Origin: Clarkia xantiana subsp. parviflora
Taxonomy: Eukaryota > Streptophyta > Magnoliopsida > Myrtales > Onagraceae
Direction of reading: 5' to 3'
DNA: 64,000 nucleotides
Assembly (NCBI GenBank): GCA_036873135.1
Contig: JAPTYO010000009.1
Location: 35,232,756-35,296,755 of the forward strand
Below, in pieces: positions 24,326-35,220 of the stretch. The notes beneath the pieces are model-generated. The model was not told the DNA's origin. It worked only from the letters and a program-made list of their open reading frames with translations, and ran no database searches. Position numbers and translations under genes: made by a program. How positions within the stretch are numbered: position 1 is the first letter of the stretch; each line of letters opens with the position of its first letter.

Positions 24326-24590
24326 CTGTTGTTGACTTGAAGTCATATCTGTGTAAGGATAACATCATGATTATATCACCACATTCATTAGAAAGTGCCT
24401 TTGAAGGAAAACTTACTCTCTTAAGAGTGTTCATGTTTTCTGTACATGTGGGGTGCCTTGGGTGGGTCAAGACACCCTTTGGAGGAAAATAAAGATAGTG
24501 GTAGAGTTGGAGGAACTTCGTGAGTTCTCCTTCTCAAAAGTTGTTTTAAAAACTTGGAAAGCTTGAACATGTAAAGTGCTAGATATGAAA

Positions 24591-25355
24591 CTAAGGATAT
24601 GGGGTGGTCACTTTGTCTGTTGCCACGTACTCCTTCAGGCCTCCATTGTGAATCATTTCCTCCACTTCTATCTTCAGCACCATGCAGTTGTTGGTTTGAT
24701 GCCCCCAGGTCCCATGGTACTCACACCATCCCTGTGCATCCCTTCCTAGGAAGGCCTTGCCCTCCTCCCTGCATGTGGGTAGCTCCTGCTTGAGGTGTTT
24801 GTGGAAAATTTCTTCTATGCTCACTGTAAGGGGTGTGAATATGAAGTTTATACTTCCTCCCAGTGTGTCAGTCTTTCTTCCTTTCTCCAGAACTTCATCC
24901 AGCTGCTCCATTTCCTTTGCAAATGCTTCGTCTAGCTTTTCCTTGAGCTCCCTCATCGTGCTCGTCATGACCATCTCATAGAGTCCTCCATAGGCCTCGA
25001 ATGAATTTGGATGCATGTTTCTAATAAATGCTCTGACGGTTTCTCCTCTTGTGATGTCCATGTTGGCACCATAATTGGAGAATCTCTGGAAATAGCTTGA
25101 TATTGACTCCCGTGGCATTTGCTTGATATCATCGATGTGACGGAAGCCTCTTAAGATGGAGTTCCTTGTTCTTTTCCCCTCTTTGGTGTCTGGCTGCCAA
25201 GGTATGGCTGTCACCTTCACAGCCTTGCTCCTGTATCTCCTCTTAGGCACTGTTCGAAAAAACTGCTTGCTCAAGCGGAGTACCACTCCATTCTTCATCT
25301 TTCCATGCCCTTGTCTTCTTCTCCTCTTCTTTCTATCTTGGTCGGCTCCTACCAT
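24591..25355 (-). CDS. Second Gag-like ORF of element A, in the place of pol
   Basis: The frame overlaps the end of the Gag-protease ORF (open to 25367; first ATG about 25355) and runs about 255 codons. A highly basic start (RKKRRRRQGHGK) is followed by a capsid-end-like segment (ESISSYFQRFSNYG, GETVRAFIRNMHPN) and a His-Cys motif, WCEYHGTWGHQTNNC, followed by GGLKEYV. The same order occurs in the Gag proteins of A, B and C, so this is a diverged partial gag duplicate. It has no protease motif. The overlap leaves open expression by frameshifting or internal initiation. The frame is intact. Confidence 0.65.
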   Translation of the reverse strand: MVGADQDRKKRRRRQGHGKMKNGVVLRLSKQFFRTVPKRRYRSKAVKVTAIPWQPDTKEGKRTRNSILRGFRHIDDIKQMPRESISSYFQRFSNYGANMDITRGETVRAFIRNMHPNSFEAYGGLYEMVMTSTMRELKEKLDEAFAKEMEQLDEVLEKGRKTDTLGGSINFIFTPLTVSIEEIFHKHLKQELPTCREEGKAFLGRDAQGWCEYHGTWGHQTNNCMVLKIEVEEMIHNGGLKEYVATDKVTTPYP

Positions 25356-27807
25356 GACCACTGCCACGTCTCATGGAGTTGACGTAGCACTGCCTTGCAG
25401 TGCGTTGATCACCCAGGACTTCTCCGACTCCATTCTCAGTGATGTACTTCAGCTTCTGGTGTACAGTGGATGGCACGATTTCATATGGGTTTATGGTTGT
25501 CCTTCCTAGGATCCCATTGTTGGCTCCCAGGCTTTCAACCACCAGGAAATTAACATTCACCTTCAGCTGTGTCCATCCTTGGCCCATGGTCACCGGCAGG
25601 GTTATCATTCCCAAGGGGTAGCTTGTTGCCCCTGAGAAGCCAACTAGAGGGAAGTTGACTGGTTTGATGTCTGCCTTGGTTTTCCCTATTTCTTCTAGGA
25701 CTCTCAAGCTTAGGAGGTCAGCCGAGCTGCCCCCATCCACCAAAATTCTCTTTACATCAAAATTATCAATGTCTATTGTGATAACTAGAGCATCGTCATG
25801 TGGGAAGACGATGTGGCTCTTGTCCTTCTCTGAGAATTCGATCTTCATTTCTTCTCCTTCTCTTGGCCTTTTCCTCCACCTCGGCACTGAACCCAGTTTT
25901 GATGCGTAAACCTCCCTTGCATTAGCAGTTGGGCCACCTGACGCTACTCCCCCGTGTATCATGTTTATGGTCCCTCTCTTGTTGGGTGGAGGATTGTTGT
26001 CTGCTTTGCCCTTGTCTCTGTGTGATGGCCCTAGTTGCATGCTGTTGCCCCCATGATCCACGAACTGCTTTAGGTCTCCCCTTTGGATGGCATTGTTGAT
26101 GCTTAGCTTTAGGCTGAAGCATTCATTCGTGTCGTGCCCGTAAGCTTCATGGTTGTCGCACCATCTATCCTTGTGATTCCCCACCATTGGGGCTCTCCAC
26201 CTTGTAGGGGGTGACCAGAGCTTCTGGTTACGCATCTCTTTGAGGACAGTAGCTGGAGTGGCGTTCAATGGGACGAACTTGATGACATTTATTTCTCTGG
26301 GCTTTAGTGGTTCGCCCATTTGGTTTCTTTGCTGGGGCGGACGCCATTCCTGCTGCCTTGTGTGCTGAGGTGACTGGGGTGGTTTGCCTTTGTTCGGCTT
26401 TGCATTGTCTTCCTTGGCTGCTTGAATCTTGGCTTTCTTACTTGCCCTGTGCCTCTCCAGGTCTATATGAGTTTTGACCCTTCCTGCAAGCTCCTCTAAG
26501 GTGCTTGCTGGCTTCTTGGCCATCTTTTCTGCCAGTGTGGACCCGAAGCGGCCTAGGTTTCTGATAAAGGCTCGTATTATCTCACCCTCAGTGATGTCGC
26601 CCTGGATGTCTGCGATATTTTGATTGAACCTAGTGTAGTAACTGGCCAGAGATTCGTCATAATCTTGTTTCACATCATCGATGGAGCCTGTGCCCTTGAG
26701 GAGTTTCCTCTCCCCTAGATATCTCTGCAGAAACTTCGCCTTTAGCTGCTCCCATGAGTGGATGCTTTCAGAGGGTAGGCTGAAGAACCAGTGTGAGGCC
26801 ACCCCTGATAGGGTGTTTGGGAACAAGAGTGCCTTGTACCTTTCATCAGTGGTCCTCCCAAATAGGGAGGCCTCATGCTGTTGGATATGCTCTAGGGGGT
26901 CTCCCTTCCCATTGTACTTTGCAATTTGCACTGTGTGCAGGGAGTCTGGCACCCTGTTCATCTCCAGTTCCCTTGTGAAAGGGTGGTTCGTCTTGTCACT
27001 TAGACAATGCAAGCTGGTTTTCTTTGACTCATTCATCTTCCGGGTTATCATTGCCTCTATTTCTTCCGGAGTGATCAATATCGGTGTTGGAGTGTAATTC
27101 CTCTGATAGCCTCCGTAGTTATAGATAGGGCTCGCCGGGATCCCTTGTCCGTATTGATACGGGCTGTAGGTGTATCCTTGGTGTCCCTGCTGGGGTGCCT
27201 CATGGAATTCTTGCCTCCTTGGAGGTCTTGCTTGTCTTTCCTCCCCCAGTGGGCTGTAAGCCCTTGCGTTCTGCTGTTGCCTAGGAGGCACGAATTGTTG
27301 CCTTTCCTCTGGGGGTGGCTCCTGGTAATATCTTCTTTGCTCCTCTCGTTGCCCTGCTCGAGGGTGCGAGTGGTGCCCTTCTGTAGGGATCTGCTCCTCT
27401 TCATGAGCTTCAGTGTGTGTCCCCTGGGTGTATGCCGGCCTTGCATATGTTGTGTGGGCGCGGTTGCCATCCCTTTGGGCCGGCATCCCATACGGGTACC
27501 CTTGGGGTTGCGCCTCATAATAATACCCCTCAGGGGGTGTCGTGTGCTGGGACGGCACTCCCTGTTGTTCTCTTTCTCTCTGTGGCCTTCTTTCCCGAGG
27601 TGTGGAGGCTGTGGAGGACTCAGCCCCAGCTGGGCGTGAGGGTCCTCCCTCCTGGTTGTTCTGTTGAGGAGGCTGTGGTACTTCTTGTGGTTCTGGTTGC
27701 ATTGGCTGCTTCCCAGGGTTAGGCTGCCTTCCTGGGGGTATAGGCTCTCTCCTTCTCCCATTGCCCCCTGGTGGGCGGTGGTGCCTAGACACCCTGCTGT
27801 TCGTCAT
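25333..27807 (-). CDS. gag: Gag-protease polyprotein of element A, 824 aa
   Basis: ATG at 27807-27805, 51 nt behind the 5' LTR. Residues 1-240 are Pro/Gln/Arg-rich low complexity. About 270-420 is the retrotransposon gag (capsid) domain (ASHWFFSLPSESIHSWEQLK, FLQRYLGERKLLKG, IIRAFIRNLG). About 550 carries the His-Cys motif WCDNHEAYGHDTNEC. The protease part starts at INMIHGGVASGG and has its catalytic motif ILVDGGSSADLL near residue 695, followed by LVGFSGATSYPLG and NGILGRTTIN. The frame is intact and ends in a stop at 25333, with no RT downstream. The protein could form particles and process itself but cannot copy RNA. Confidence 0.93.
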   Translation of the reverse strand: MTNSRVSRHHRPPGGNGRRREPIPPGRQPNPGKQPMQPEPQEVPQPPQQNNQEGGPSRPAGAESSTASTPRERRPQREREQQGVPSQHTTPPEGYYYEAQPQGYPYGMPAQRDGNRAHTTYARPAYTQGTHTEAHEEEQIPTEGHHSHPRAGQREEQRRYYQEPPPEERQQFVPPRQQQNARAYSPLGEERQARPPRRQEFHEAPQQGHQGYTYSPYQYGQGIPASPIYNYGGYQRNYTPTPILITPEEIEAMITRKMNESKKTSLHCLSDKTNHPFTRELEMNRVPDSLHTVQIAKYNGKGDPLEHIQQHEASLFGRTTDERYKALLFPNTLSGVASHWFFSLPSESIHSWEQLKAKFLQRYLGERKLLKGTGSIDDVKQDYDESLASYYTRFNQNIADIQGDITEGEIIRAFIRNLGRFGSTLAEKMAKKPASTLEELAGRVKTHIDLERHRASKKAKIQAAKEDNAKPNKGKPPQSPQHTRQQEWRPPQQRNQMGEPLKPREINVIKFVPLNATPATVLKEMRNQKLWSPPTRWRAPMVGNHKDRWCDNHEAYGHDTNECFSLKLSINNAIQRGDLKQFVDHGGNSMQLGPSHRDKGKADNNPPPNKRGTINMIHGGVASGGPTANAREVYASKLGSVPRWRKRPREGEEMKIEFSEKDKSHIVFPHDDALVITIDIDNFDVKRILVDGGSSADLLSLRVLEEIGKTKADIKPVNFPLVGFSGATSYPLGMITLPVTMGQGWTQLKVNVNFLVVESLGANNGILGRTTINPYEIVPSTVHQKLKYITENGVGEVLGDQRTARQCYVNSMRRGSGHGRSRPR

Positions 27808-27858
27808 TGCTCGTGTTATAGCCAGGCTTTCTGTCCGAAGCCCGCAGACGGCGCCAAG

Positions 27859-28804
27859 TGTTAGGTTCCGAGATCTGGGTCAAAGGATGATCGGCTCAAA
27901 TCCCGTTCCTCACTGGAGATGTAGATGATCTGATATCTTCGAAATCATGCTATCCTTACCTTCCAACCAATCGGCCAATCACGCTATCCTTACCTTTCAA
28001 CCAACCCCTTCGATTCCGCTTCTTTAGGGCAAATACCACCGCAGCATTGCTCTGTCTTGTCTTGCGTCCTTCCTTCCTTCCTTCCTTCCTGCAGAAGGGG
28101 CAGTACCAGTCACAGAGAGGGGGGGGGGGGTGGTGCCTGGTGAACCCTCTCCGATGCCTAAGTCAGTATCGTTTTTAGAGAGATAAAGCTAGAGAGATGT
28201 CAGAGCAAAATAATCCAAATTGCCAAGATGTTCAAATGAATTGTGAAGGTGGAGTATTTATAGGCAACGGTGTTATTAAGGTGGCTTAATAACATCGTTA
28301 ACCCTAAAACACAGTTAATTAACCTTTAAGCGCATAATTAAGACTTTAGGACACGGAGAAGGTAGGCGGAGTAAGCCGAGTATGGGAGTCCAAAAATGGT
28401 GCCGGGGCCCTTGGGGGGAAGGGAAATCCGACCCCCAAGGGTAGGGGTTGGGTGAGGGCACCCAACCCCTCCTAGGGAGGATGGGGTTGGCCAACCCCAT
28501 CCCTCCTAGGAGAGATCGGGTTGGCCGACCCGATCTCTCCTAGGAGAGATCGGGTTGGTCCACCCGATCTCCCCTAGGGGAGATCGGGTTGGCTGACCCG
28601 ATCTCCCCTAGGGGAGGTCGGGTGTGGCCACCCAACCTCACCTAGGTGAGTTTGCCTCGGCCGGACGAGCGCTTCGGCCTCGTCTGAGCCGTTGATGTTT
28701 TTGCGAAGTGTTCGGGTTGAAGTTTCGATTTGCAATCAATAATGGGATGATAAAAATACAACGGTTCGGAAGTCAACGGGTTCAAATTGGGCGTATATCC
28801 ATCA
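27859..28804 (-). repeat. 5' LTR of element A
   Basis: 946 bp. On minus it runs TGATGGATATACGCCC to GGAACCTAACA, followed by the primer-binding segment CTTGGCGCCGTCTGCGGG. It has a TATA box (TATAAATAC on minus, about 28255), five 34-bp palindromic units at about 28465-28650, and about 107 bp (about 27940-28046) absent from the 3' LTR. That extra segment contains a diverged 35-bp direct repeat. Confidence 0.95.
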
Positions 28805-29104
28805 GCTAAGATACGCGAGATCATGTCCGAGATATGCGGGATACGGGCTAACCACCCCAACGGTTCGCCAGGTACCTGAGGCATCTCTTTGCCTATAAAA
28901 GGGCAGGAGGTCACCTCAGATCACTTACGTTAAGTTGAATACACTTTGATATCTGTTACTTGCCAGTCATACGAAGTACTCATTTAAGCATCGGAGAGGG
29001 ATTCTGGGTCACCGCCCGGTCTATCTCCTCTTGCAGGATTGCGTGGAGCAAAGGAGCTAGGGTTGCCGTCAAAGTCCGTACCAGAGTTCCACCGTGATCC
29101 AACA
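28805..29104 (+). repeat. 5' LTR of element B, second part
   Basis: Resumes with GCTAAGATACGCGAG, contains the TATA box TATAAAA at 28894-28900, and ends GATCCAACA. The primer-binding segment TTGGCGCCGTCTGTGGG follows at 29105. TGGCGCCG matches the 3' end expected of plant tRNA-Asp, so that tRNA is the likely primer. Confidence 0.95.
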
Positions 29105-29140
29105 TTGGCGCCGTCTGTGGGAAATAAACAAAAAGCTGAT

Positions 29141-32100
29141 ATGCCTTCTACTCGATCGATGGCGGCTGGCAAGAACATAAGGGAACAATCCGGTGGTTCC
29201 CATCATCCCACTGCAACGAATCTGAATTCAGTACCAGAACAAGAGGAAAACCAGAACCATCCCCCGGCTGAGCTCTCCCAGACAGGAGGGCACAATGGAT
29301 CGCATCCCGAAGATGTCGCCCCTCAGCACCAGGACTATAGGGGGCAGGAGGCTCCCCCAGCTGCAGATTTGACGAGGGCCGTGGCAGAGGCCATGCCCAT
29401 GTTTCTGGCAGCTGTAGAGGCTCTCTTGGATCGAAGAGAGGCTGCGAGGAGGCAGGAGGAGATGCCCCCGTTGGAGGAAGCGACCCTGCCAACAGAAGGT
29501 CGGAACGCACAGGAAGCCCCGCCCCAAGGCCAAGACAGAGGCAGGGCGACCAGTCAGCCGGAGAGGTTCGTGGTTGATGGGCCAGGACCAGTACAGCACA
29601 GGACCATTTCCCTGAATGGTCCCATCACTCCCGACCAGGTGGTAAAGATCGTGAACATCTGTATGGGAGAACAGAAGCCGCTGGTGTCGGAACTGAGGGA
29701 TCGATCCACTCATCCCTTCGTCCCCCGACTAATAGACACCCTCGCCCCGCCAGAACTGGGTATCCCCGAGATTAAGGAGTATGACGGCGAAGGAGATCCA
29801 GTCCGTCATGTCCAGAAGCATCTTATGGCATGTCTGGGTAGAGCCCCGAATGAAGACATAGTGTGTACATTGTTCCCAAACACACTTGGAGAAAGAGCCC
29901 TGACCTGGTTCTTAAGTCTGCCCCCAGGCTGCATTACCTGCTGGGCGGACATACACGACCGTTTCATTCGACAGTACCAGGGCCGCAGACGTTTGTTGAA
30001 GAGCGTGAGGTCCCTAACCCAGGTGGTGCAAAGGCCCGACGAGTCGCTGGCACACTATTACCAGCGGTACACCGCCAGCGTAGCAGAGATAGACGAGGAA
30101 ATCTCGGAGGGCGAAACCATCTGCACCTTTATTCGGAACCTGACAGCCACCTACGGCTCCGACCTGATGCACAGCGTGGCTGAGAAAGCTGTGTGGAATA
30201 TGGAAGCATTACAGAAGAGGGTGAAGCGGCAGATCGATGTCCAGGAGTCAAAGATAGCTGCGGGAGAGCTGGAGCCCCCAAAGTCGAACAAAGGGAAGCA
30301 ATCAAACAAGCCTTTCGACGATCGTAAGCCAAAAGGCAAGCCCGAGGGCAGTCGGGACCGAGCTCGCTCTGGTCGGAGGGATGATAGGCGTCCTCCAAGG
30401 AAGGATAAGCGGGAAGATCTCGACATTCCTCTCAACTGCTCCATGGCGGAGGTTTTGACAGTCATGGAACGACAAGGTATCTCCAAGTACCCCTCGAAGA
30501 AAGATGGAGAATTCTTGGGATCCCGCGCGGATCGCTACTGCCGATTTCACCGCGCAAACGGTCACGACACCAACCACTGTCGGGAACTGAAGAAGGAGAT
30601 CGAAAAACTGATCCAGAAGGGGAAGCTCAAGGAATTTGTCGGGGACAAGCGGTGTCGATCCCGCTCTCGGTCCCGATCACGGTCTCGTTCCCGATCCCGC
30701 GATCGGTCCCCAAAAAAGAAGAGAACTGATCCAGAGTCATCCGGTGCTCGCAAAGAGAGACGAGTTATCAACGTGATTCATGGAGGATTTGCTGCTGGAG
30801 GTGATACCTCATCCGCCCGAGAGGTCTATGCCTCTAGGATCCCTACGGCGGTGGTACTGGGTAAGAGGTCCCGATCTTGGACCTTGAAAGAAGAGATGGT
30901 AATCTCCTTCTCGTCGGAAGACCTCATAGGCGTAGAGACTCCACACGACGATGCCTTAGTGGTAACTTTGGATGTAGACGGGTTCGAGATGAAGCGAATT
31001 CTAATCGACGGAGGGAGCTCCTCCGACATTCTGTTCATGGACGCGCTGGAGGCTATGGGGAAAACAAAGAAAGATCTGAAGGATGCAAACTTCCCGATGG
31101 TTGGGTTCTCTGGCTCAACCTCCTACCCGTTAAGAGTAATCACCTTACCAGTGGAGTTTGGTAGCGGGTGGAAATCAGAAAGGAGGAACGTGGAATTTGT
31201 CGTGGTTGATTCCGCAGGGACCTACAACGCAATTATCGGGAGAACCACCATCAATCCCCTGATGGCGGTTGCCTCGACTGTGCACCAGAAGATGAAGTTC
31301 CCGACCGACCACGGAGTCGGAGAGGTCAAAGGCGACCAGGTGGCTTCCCGAAAATTCTATGTTAATGCCACCCGAAGGAGGAGGCGAGAGGCCATGACTG
31401 TCCTCCAGACAGACACAGATCCCAGAGAAGAGTTTGGGCGTCCCGCCCCCGTAGAAGATCTGAAAGAAGTCGAGATCGACGGACCCCAGAGGAAGGTAAA
31501 AATCTGGTCTGCTCTGACTGAGGAGACAGCCCAAAAATTGGTGGAGTTGCTGAAAGAGTTCAAAGAGCTGTTTGCCTGGTCCCCCAGCGATATGCCAGGA
31601 ATCAGCCCCGACGTGATCGTGCACGAGCTGAAGATAGACCCGGCGATCAAGCCTATCACACAGAAAAGGCGTCCGATGGGCACGGATAAGAGGATCGCGA
31701 TCCAGCAGGAGGTGGGCAGGTTGCTCGATGCTGGGTTCATTAAGTAGCTCTGATTCCAGACTTGGGTTGCCAACCCAGTGCTGGTGAAGAAGACTAACGG
31801 GAAGTGGCGAATGTGCGTGGACTTCCGCGACCTGAACAAGGCTTGCCCAAAAGATTGCTATCCACTCCAGAGGATCGACCAGCTGGTGGATGCCACGTCG
31901 GGACATGAGGTGTTAAGTTTCATGGATGCATATTCAGGCTACAACCAGATCAAGATGGCCAAGGAAGACGCTCCCCACACCGCGTTCTACGCAGACAGTG
32001 ACATCTATCACTACGGTGTCATGCCTTTCGGGTTGATCAATGCCGGGGCAACCTACCAGCGGATGGTGAACAAACTGTTTGGAGATATGCTGGGAGAAAC

Positions 32101-34744
32101 CATGGAAGCTTACGTGGATGATATGCTGGTGAAGTCCCGACAAGCCGAGGATCATGTGCACAACCTTACCATGGCGTTTGAGCGGATGAGGCTCCATCAA
32201 GTTCGCTTGAACCCGACGAAATGCGCCTTCGGAGTCCACTCAGGGAAGTTTTTAGGCTTCATGGTAAGCCAAAGAGGAATTGAAGTAAACCCTGAGAAGC
32301 TGAGGGCAATCGAGGAGATGCAGTCTCCGATAAACCATCGGGAGGTGCAAGTACTGAATGGCCGACTAGCTGCAATGAACCGCTTCTTGTCCAAAGCCAG
32401 CGACCGATCAATGCCGTTTTTTGAAGTCTTGAGGGCCAACAAAAAATTCGAATGGACCGCCAAATGTGAAGAGGCGTTCCAAGCACTCAAGCAGCACCTT
32501 CGCACACTCCCGCCGCTGGCGAAACCGGTTCCAGGCGAGCCGCTCTTCCTTTATTTGGCTGTTTCTGAATTTGCCATTAGCTCTGTGTTAGTAAAGATTG
32601 TCGAGGGTAATCAAGTCCCCGTCTATTATGTAAGCAAGGCATTTGCCAAATCTGAATTGAACTACCCTGCCGTTGAGAAGTACCTCTTTGCGTTGATTAT
32701 TACTGCTCGGAAGCTAAGGCCATATTTCCACGCACACGAGATCACTGTGCTAACGAACCAGCCTTTGAAGTATTTTTTGAACCGACCGGATGCGTCGGGG
32801 AGATTAGTGAAATGGGCAGTAGAGCTTAGCGAATTTCGCATACACTTCGCTCCGAGGACAGCCATTAAGGGCCAGGCACTAGCAGATTTCATAGCAGAGT
32901 CTACAGCCCCCGATCTGGAAGAAGCAGGCCCTGTAGAGGGGGCAACCATAGAGGTCCCGACAGAAGAACAACCAGAGAGGGCAGAGCAATCAGAACAGCC
33001 AAACAAGGAAAATACCTGGGAGATGTACACGGATGGCTCCGCGAGTTCAGACGGATCAGGAGCGGGCTTTTTTTTGATACCACCGGGTGAAGGTGAACCG
33101 CTCCGATATGCTTTGGCTTTAACATTCAAGGCCACAAACAACGAAGCGGAGTACGAAGCTCTTATCACGGGCCTGAAAATCGCTAAAGGCACTGGAATCG
33201 ATCACTTGAGAGTGAAGTGCGACGCAGCGTTAATCGTGAACCAGGTTCAAGGGCAGTACGAAGCAAGGAATCCGATAATGAAAAAGTATCTTCGGGAGGT
33301 ACAAGCCCTGAAAGAGAGCTTCAGAAGCTTCGATATCGAGGCTATTCCAAGGGAGGAAAACGTAGAGGCAGACGCCTTGAGCAAATTTGCCCTGGGGGCA
33401 CCCTTGGAAGAAAATCGGAAGGTGCACTTCCTGGAAAGGGTGATCTTATCAAACATCGACCCAACACAGGTGTGCGCCATTGAAGCGAGATCAGAGGAGG
33501 AGCCAACTTGGATGACCCCGATAGTCGCGTATCTGACTACGGGGGCAGTCCCCGATGATAAGGTGGCAGCGGATAGGACACGTCGGGTCGCGGCCAATTA
33601 TGTGATGCTAGACAATCAGCTATACAAGAAAGGCTGGTTCTCGACTCCATACTTGAAGTGTGTGGCAGAGCCCGACACCGGTCGAATCCTGAAGGAAATG
33701 CATGAGGGGGTCGCGGCCTGTCACGAAGGGGCCCGATCCATTTTGAGGAAGGTGTTGAACTTGGGCTACTATTGGCCCACGATGAACAAAGAAGCAACGG
33801 TGTTGGTCCGATCATGCGACGCGTGCCAGAGGTACGCCCCGAGTATCGTGGCTCCGGCTGCTAACCTGACATCCATCAAGAGCGCTTGGCCCTTCGCGCA
33901 GTGGGGCATCGACTTGGTGGGACCTCTTCCACAAGCACAAGGACAATGTAAGTATTTACTTGGAGCTATCGATTATTTTTCGAAATGGATAGAGGCGAAG
34001 GCGTTGGCCAGAACAACGGGGAACCAGATCGTCAAGTTCCTCCAAACCCACATCGTGTCCAGATACGGGATTCCTAAGGTGGTGATCAGCGACAATGGCC
34101 CACCATTTAACGGCTCTCAGGTGAGGGAGTATCTAGAAGAATTGAACATTGAGCATCGGACCGCCTCCGTACGCCATGCTCAGACTAATGGCCAGGTGGA
34201 GTCAGCCAACAAAATCGTGATGGATGGCCTGAAGAAGAGGGTTTACGCCTTGAAGGGCAAGTGGCTGAATGAACTGGAAAATGTACTTTGGGCTGTTAGA
34301 ACGACACCCAAACGATCAACAGGGGAGACTCCGTTTGGCCTCGTTTATGGCACGGAAGCTGTCGCACCTGTGGAGGTAGCTGTGGCGTCCCATCGGATGA
34401 GATATTACGAGCCCCTAACGAACGACGAAGTGAGACGCCTGGACTTGGACTTACTCGAAGAGAAGAGGCGGGAAGCCGATGAAGTCCAAGCTCGAATGCG
34501 TTTAGCGACGGCCAGGTACTACAATCGGCGAGTGAAGTCCCGACAGTTCTTTGTCGGGGAGCTGGTTTGGCGTCGCAACGAGTTCACCCTTTTGGATCGA
34601 ATCAACAAGATGTCACCAAAATGGGAAGGACCTTATAAGATCGTGGGGATGCCAGCTCCAAATGCATACAATTTGGAAGACCTCGATGGCAGAACATTAA
34701 AGCATTCTTTCAGTGGCGAACACTTGAAGAAACACCATGCTTGA
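29141..34744 (+). CDS. gag-pol: Gag-Pol polyprotein of element B with two in-frame stops
   Basis: ATG at 29141, 36 nt behind the LTR; 1867 sense and stop codons to 34744. Order of domains: capsid region (CITCWADIHDRFIRQY, about residue 262), His-Cys motif CRFHRANGHDTNHC (about 466), Arg-Ser repeat tract (about 504-523), protease IDGGSSSDIL (about 622), RT with VDFRDLNKACP and catalytic YVDDML (about 991), RNase H, second archaeal-type RNase H (MYTDGSASSDGSGAG, VEADALSKFA; about 1295-1410), integrase with an HHCC-type CDAC, GIDLVG, SDNGPP and QVESAN, and a C-terminal chromatin-side region. The paired RNase H domains are typical of the Tat lineage. TAG at 31745-31747 and TGA at 31751-31753 interrupt the RT start in the same frame; element D reads through both places. 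Confidence 0.92.
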
Positions 34745-35220
34745 AGAAAGTCGCCTTAAGTGGTGCCCGATAAAGTCGCCTTAAGTGGTGCCCGATAAAG
34801 TCGCCTTAAGTGGTGCACGATGAAAGTCGCCTTCAGTGGTGCACGATGAAAGTCGCCTTCAGTGGTGCACGATGAAAGTCGCCTTCAGTGGTGCACGATG
34901 AAAGTCGCCTTCAGTGGTGCACGATGAAAGTCGCCTTCAGTGGTGCACGATGAAAGTCGCCTTCAGTGGTGCACGACGAAAGTCGCCTTCAGTGGTGCAC
35001 GTTGAAAGTCGCCTTCAGTGGTGCACGATGAAAGTCGCCTTCAGTGGTGCACGATGAAAGTCGCCTTCAGTGGTGCACGATGAAAGTCACCTTCAGTGGT
35101 GCACGATGAAAGTCGCCTTCAGTGGTGCACGTTGAAAGTCGCCTTCAGTGGTGCACGATGAAAGTCGCCTTCAGTGGTGCACGATGAAAGTCGCCTTCAG
35201 TGGTGCACGGGATCAAGCCG
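34745..35220. repeat. 26-bp tandem array in element B
   Basis: About 18 units of GAAAGTCGCCTTCAGTGGTG plus CACGAT, almost identical apart from the first three and last one. Starts at the pol stop codon. Confidence 0.97.

Larger units (their letters stand above)
18020..28804 (-). mobile_element. Non-autonomous gypsy element A (gag-protease only, plus antisense gene)
   Basis: 10.8 kb between LTRs at 18020-18821 (3') and 27859-28804 (5'), with perfect GCTAA duplications. On the minus strand it holds Gag-protease and a second Gag-like frame but no RT, RNase H or integrase. On the opposite strand it holds a spliced gene. Two tandem arrays fill the middle. It must have been moved by enzymes supplied in trans; its LTR relative D carries them. 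Confidence 0.93.

Noticed and set aside
29148..29713. Minus-strand open frames inside the gag of B
   Set aside because: Shadows of the gag-pol frame; no domain.
31745..31753. Programmed stop-codon read-through in B
   Set aside because: Two stops so close together do not fit a known read-through context, and D has sense codons there. Kept only as an alternative in the findings.
32662..33192. Minus-strand 176-codon frame opposite the RNase H of B
   Set aside because: Shadow frame on the complement of a strongly supported coding region.
34745..35220. CRISPR-like look of the 26-bp array
   Set aside because: Units are directly adjacent with no unique spacers, and the DNA is a plant retrotransposon. 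It is a tandem repeat.
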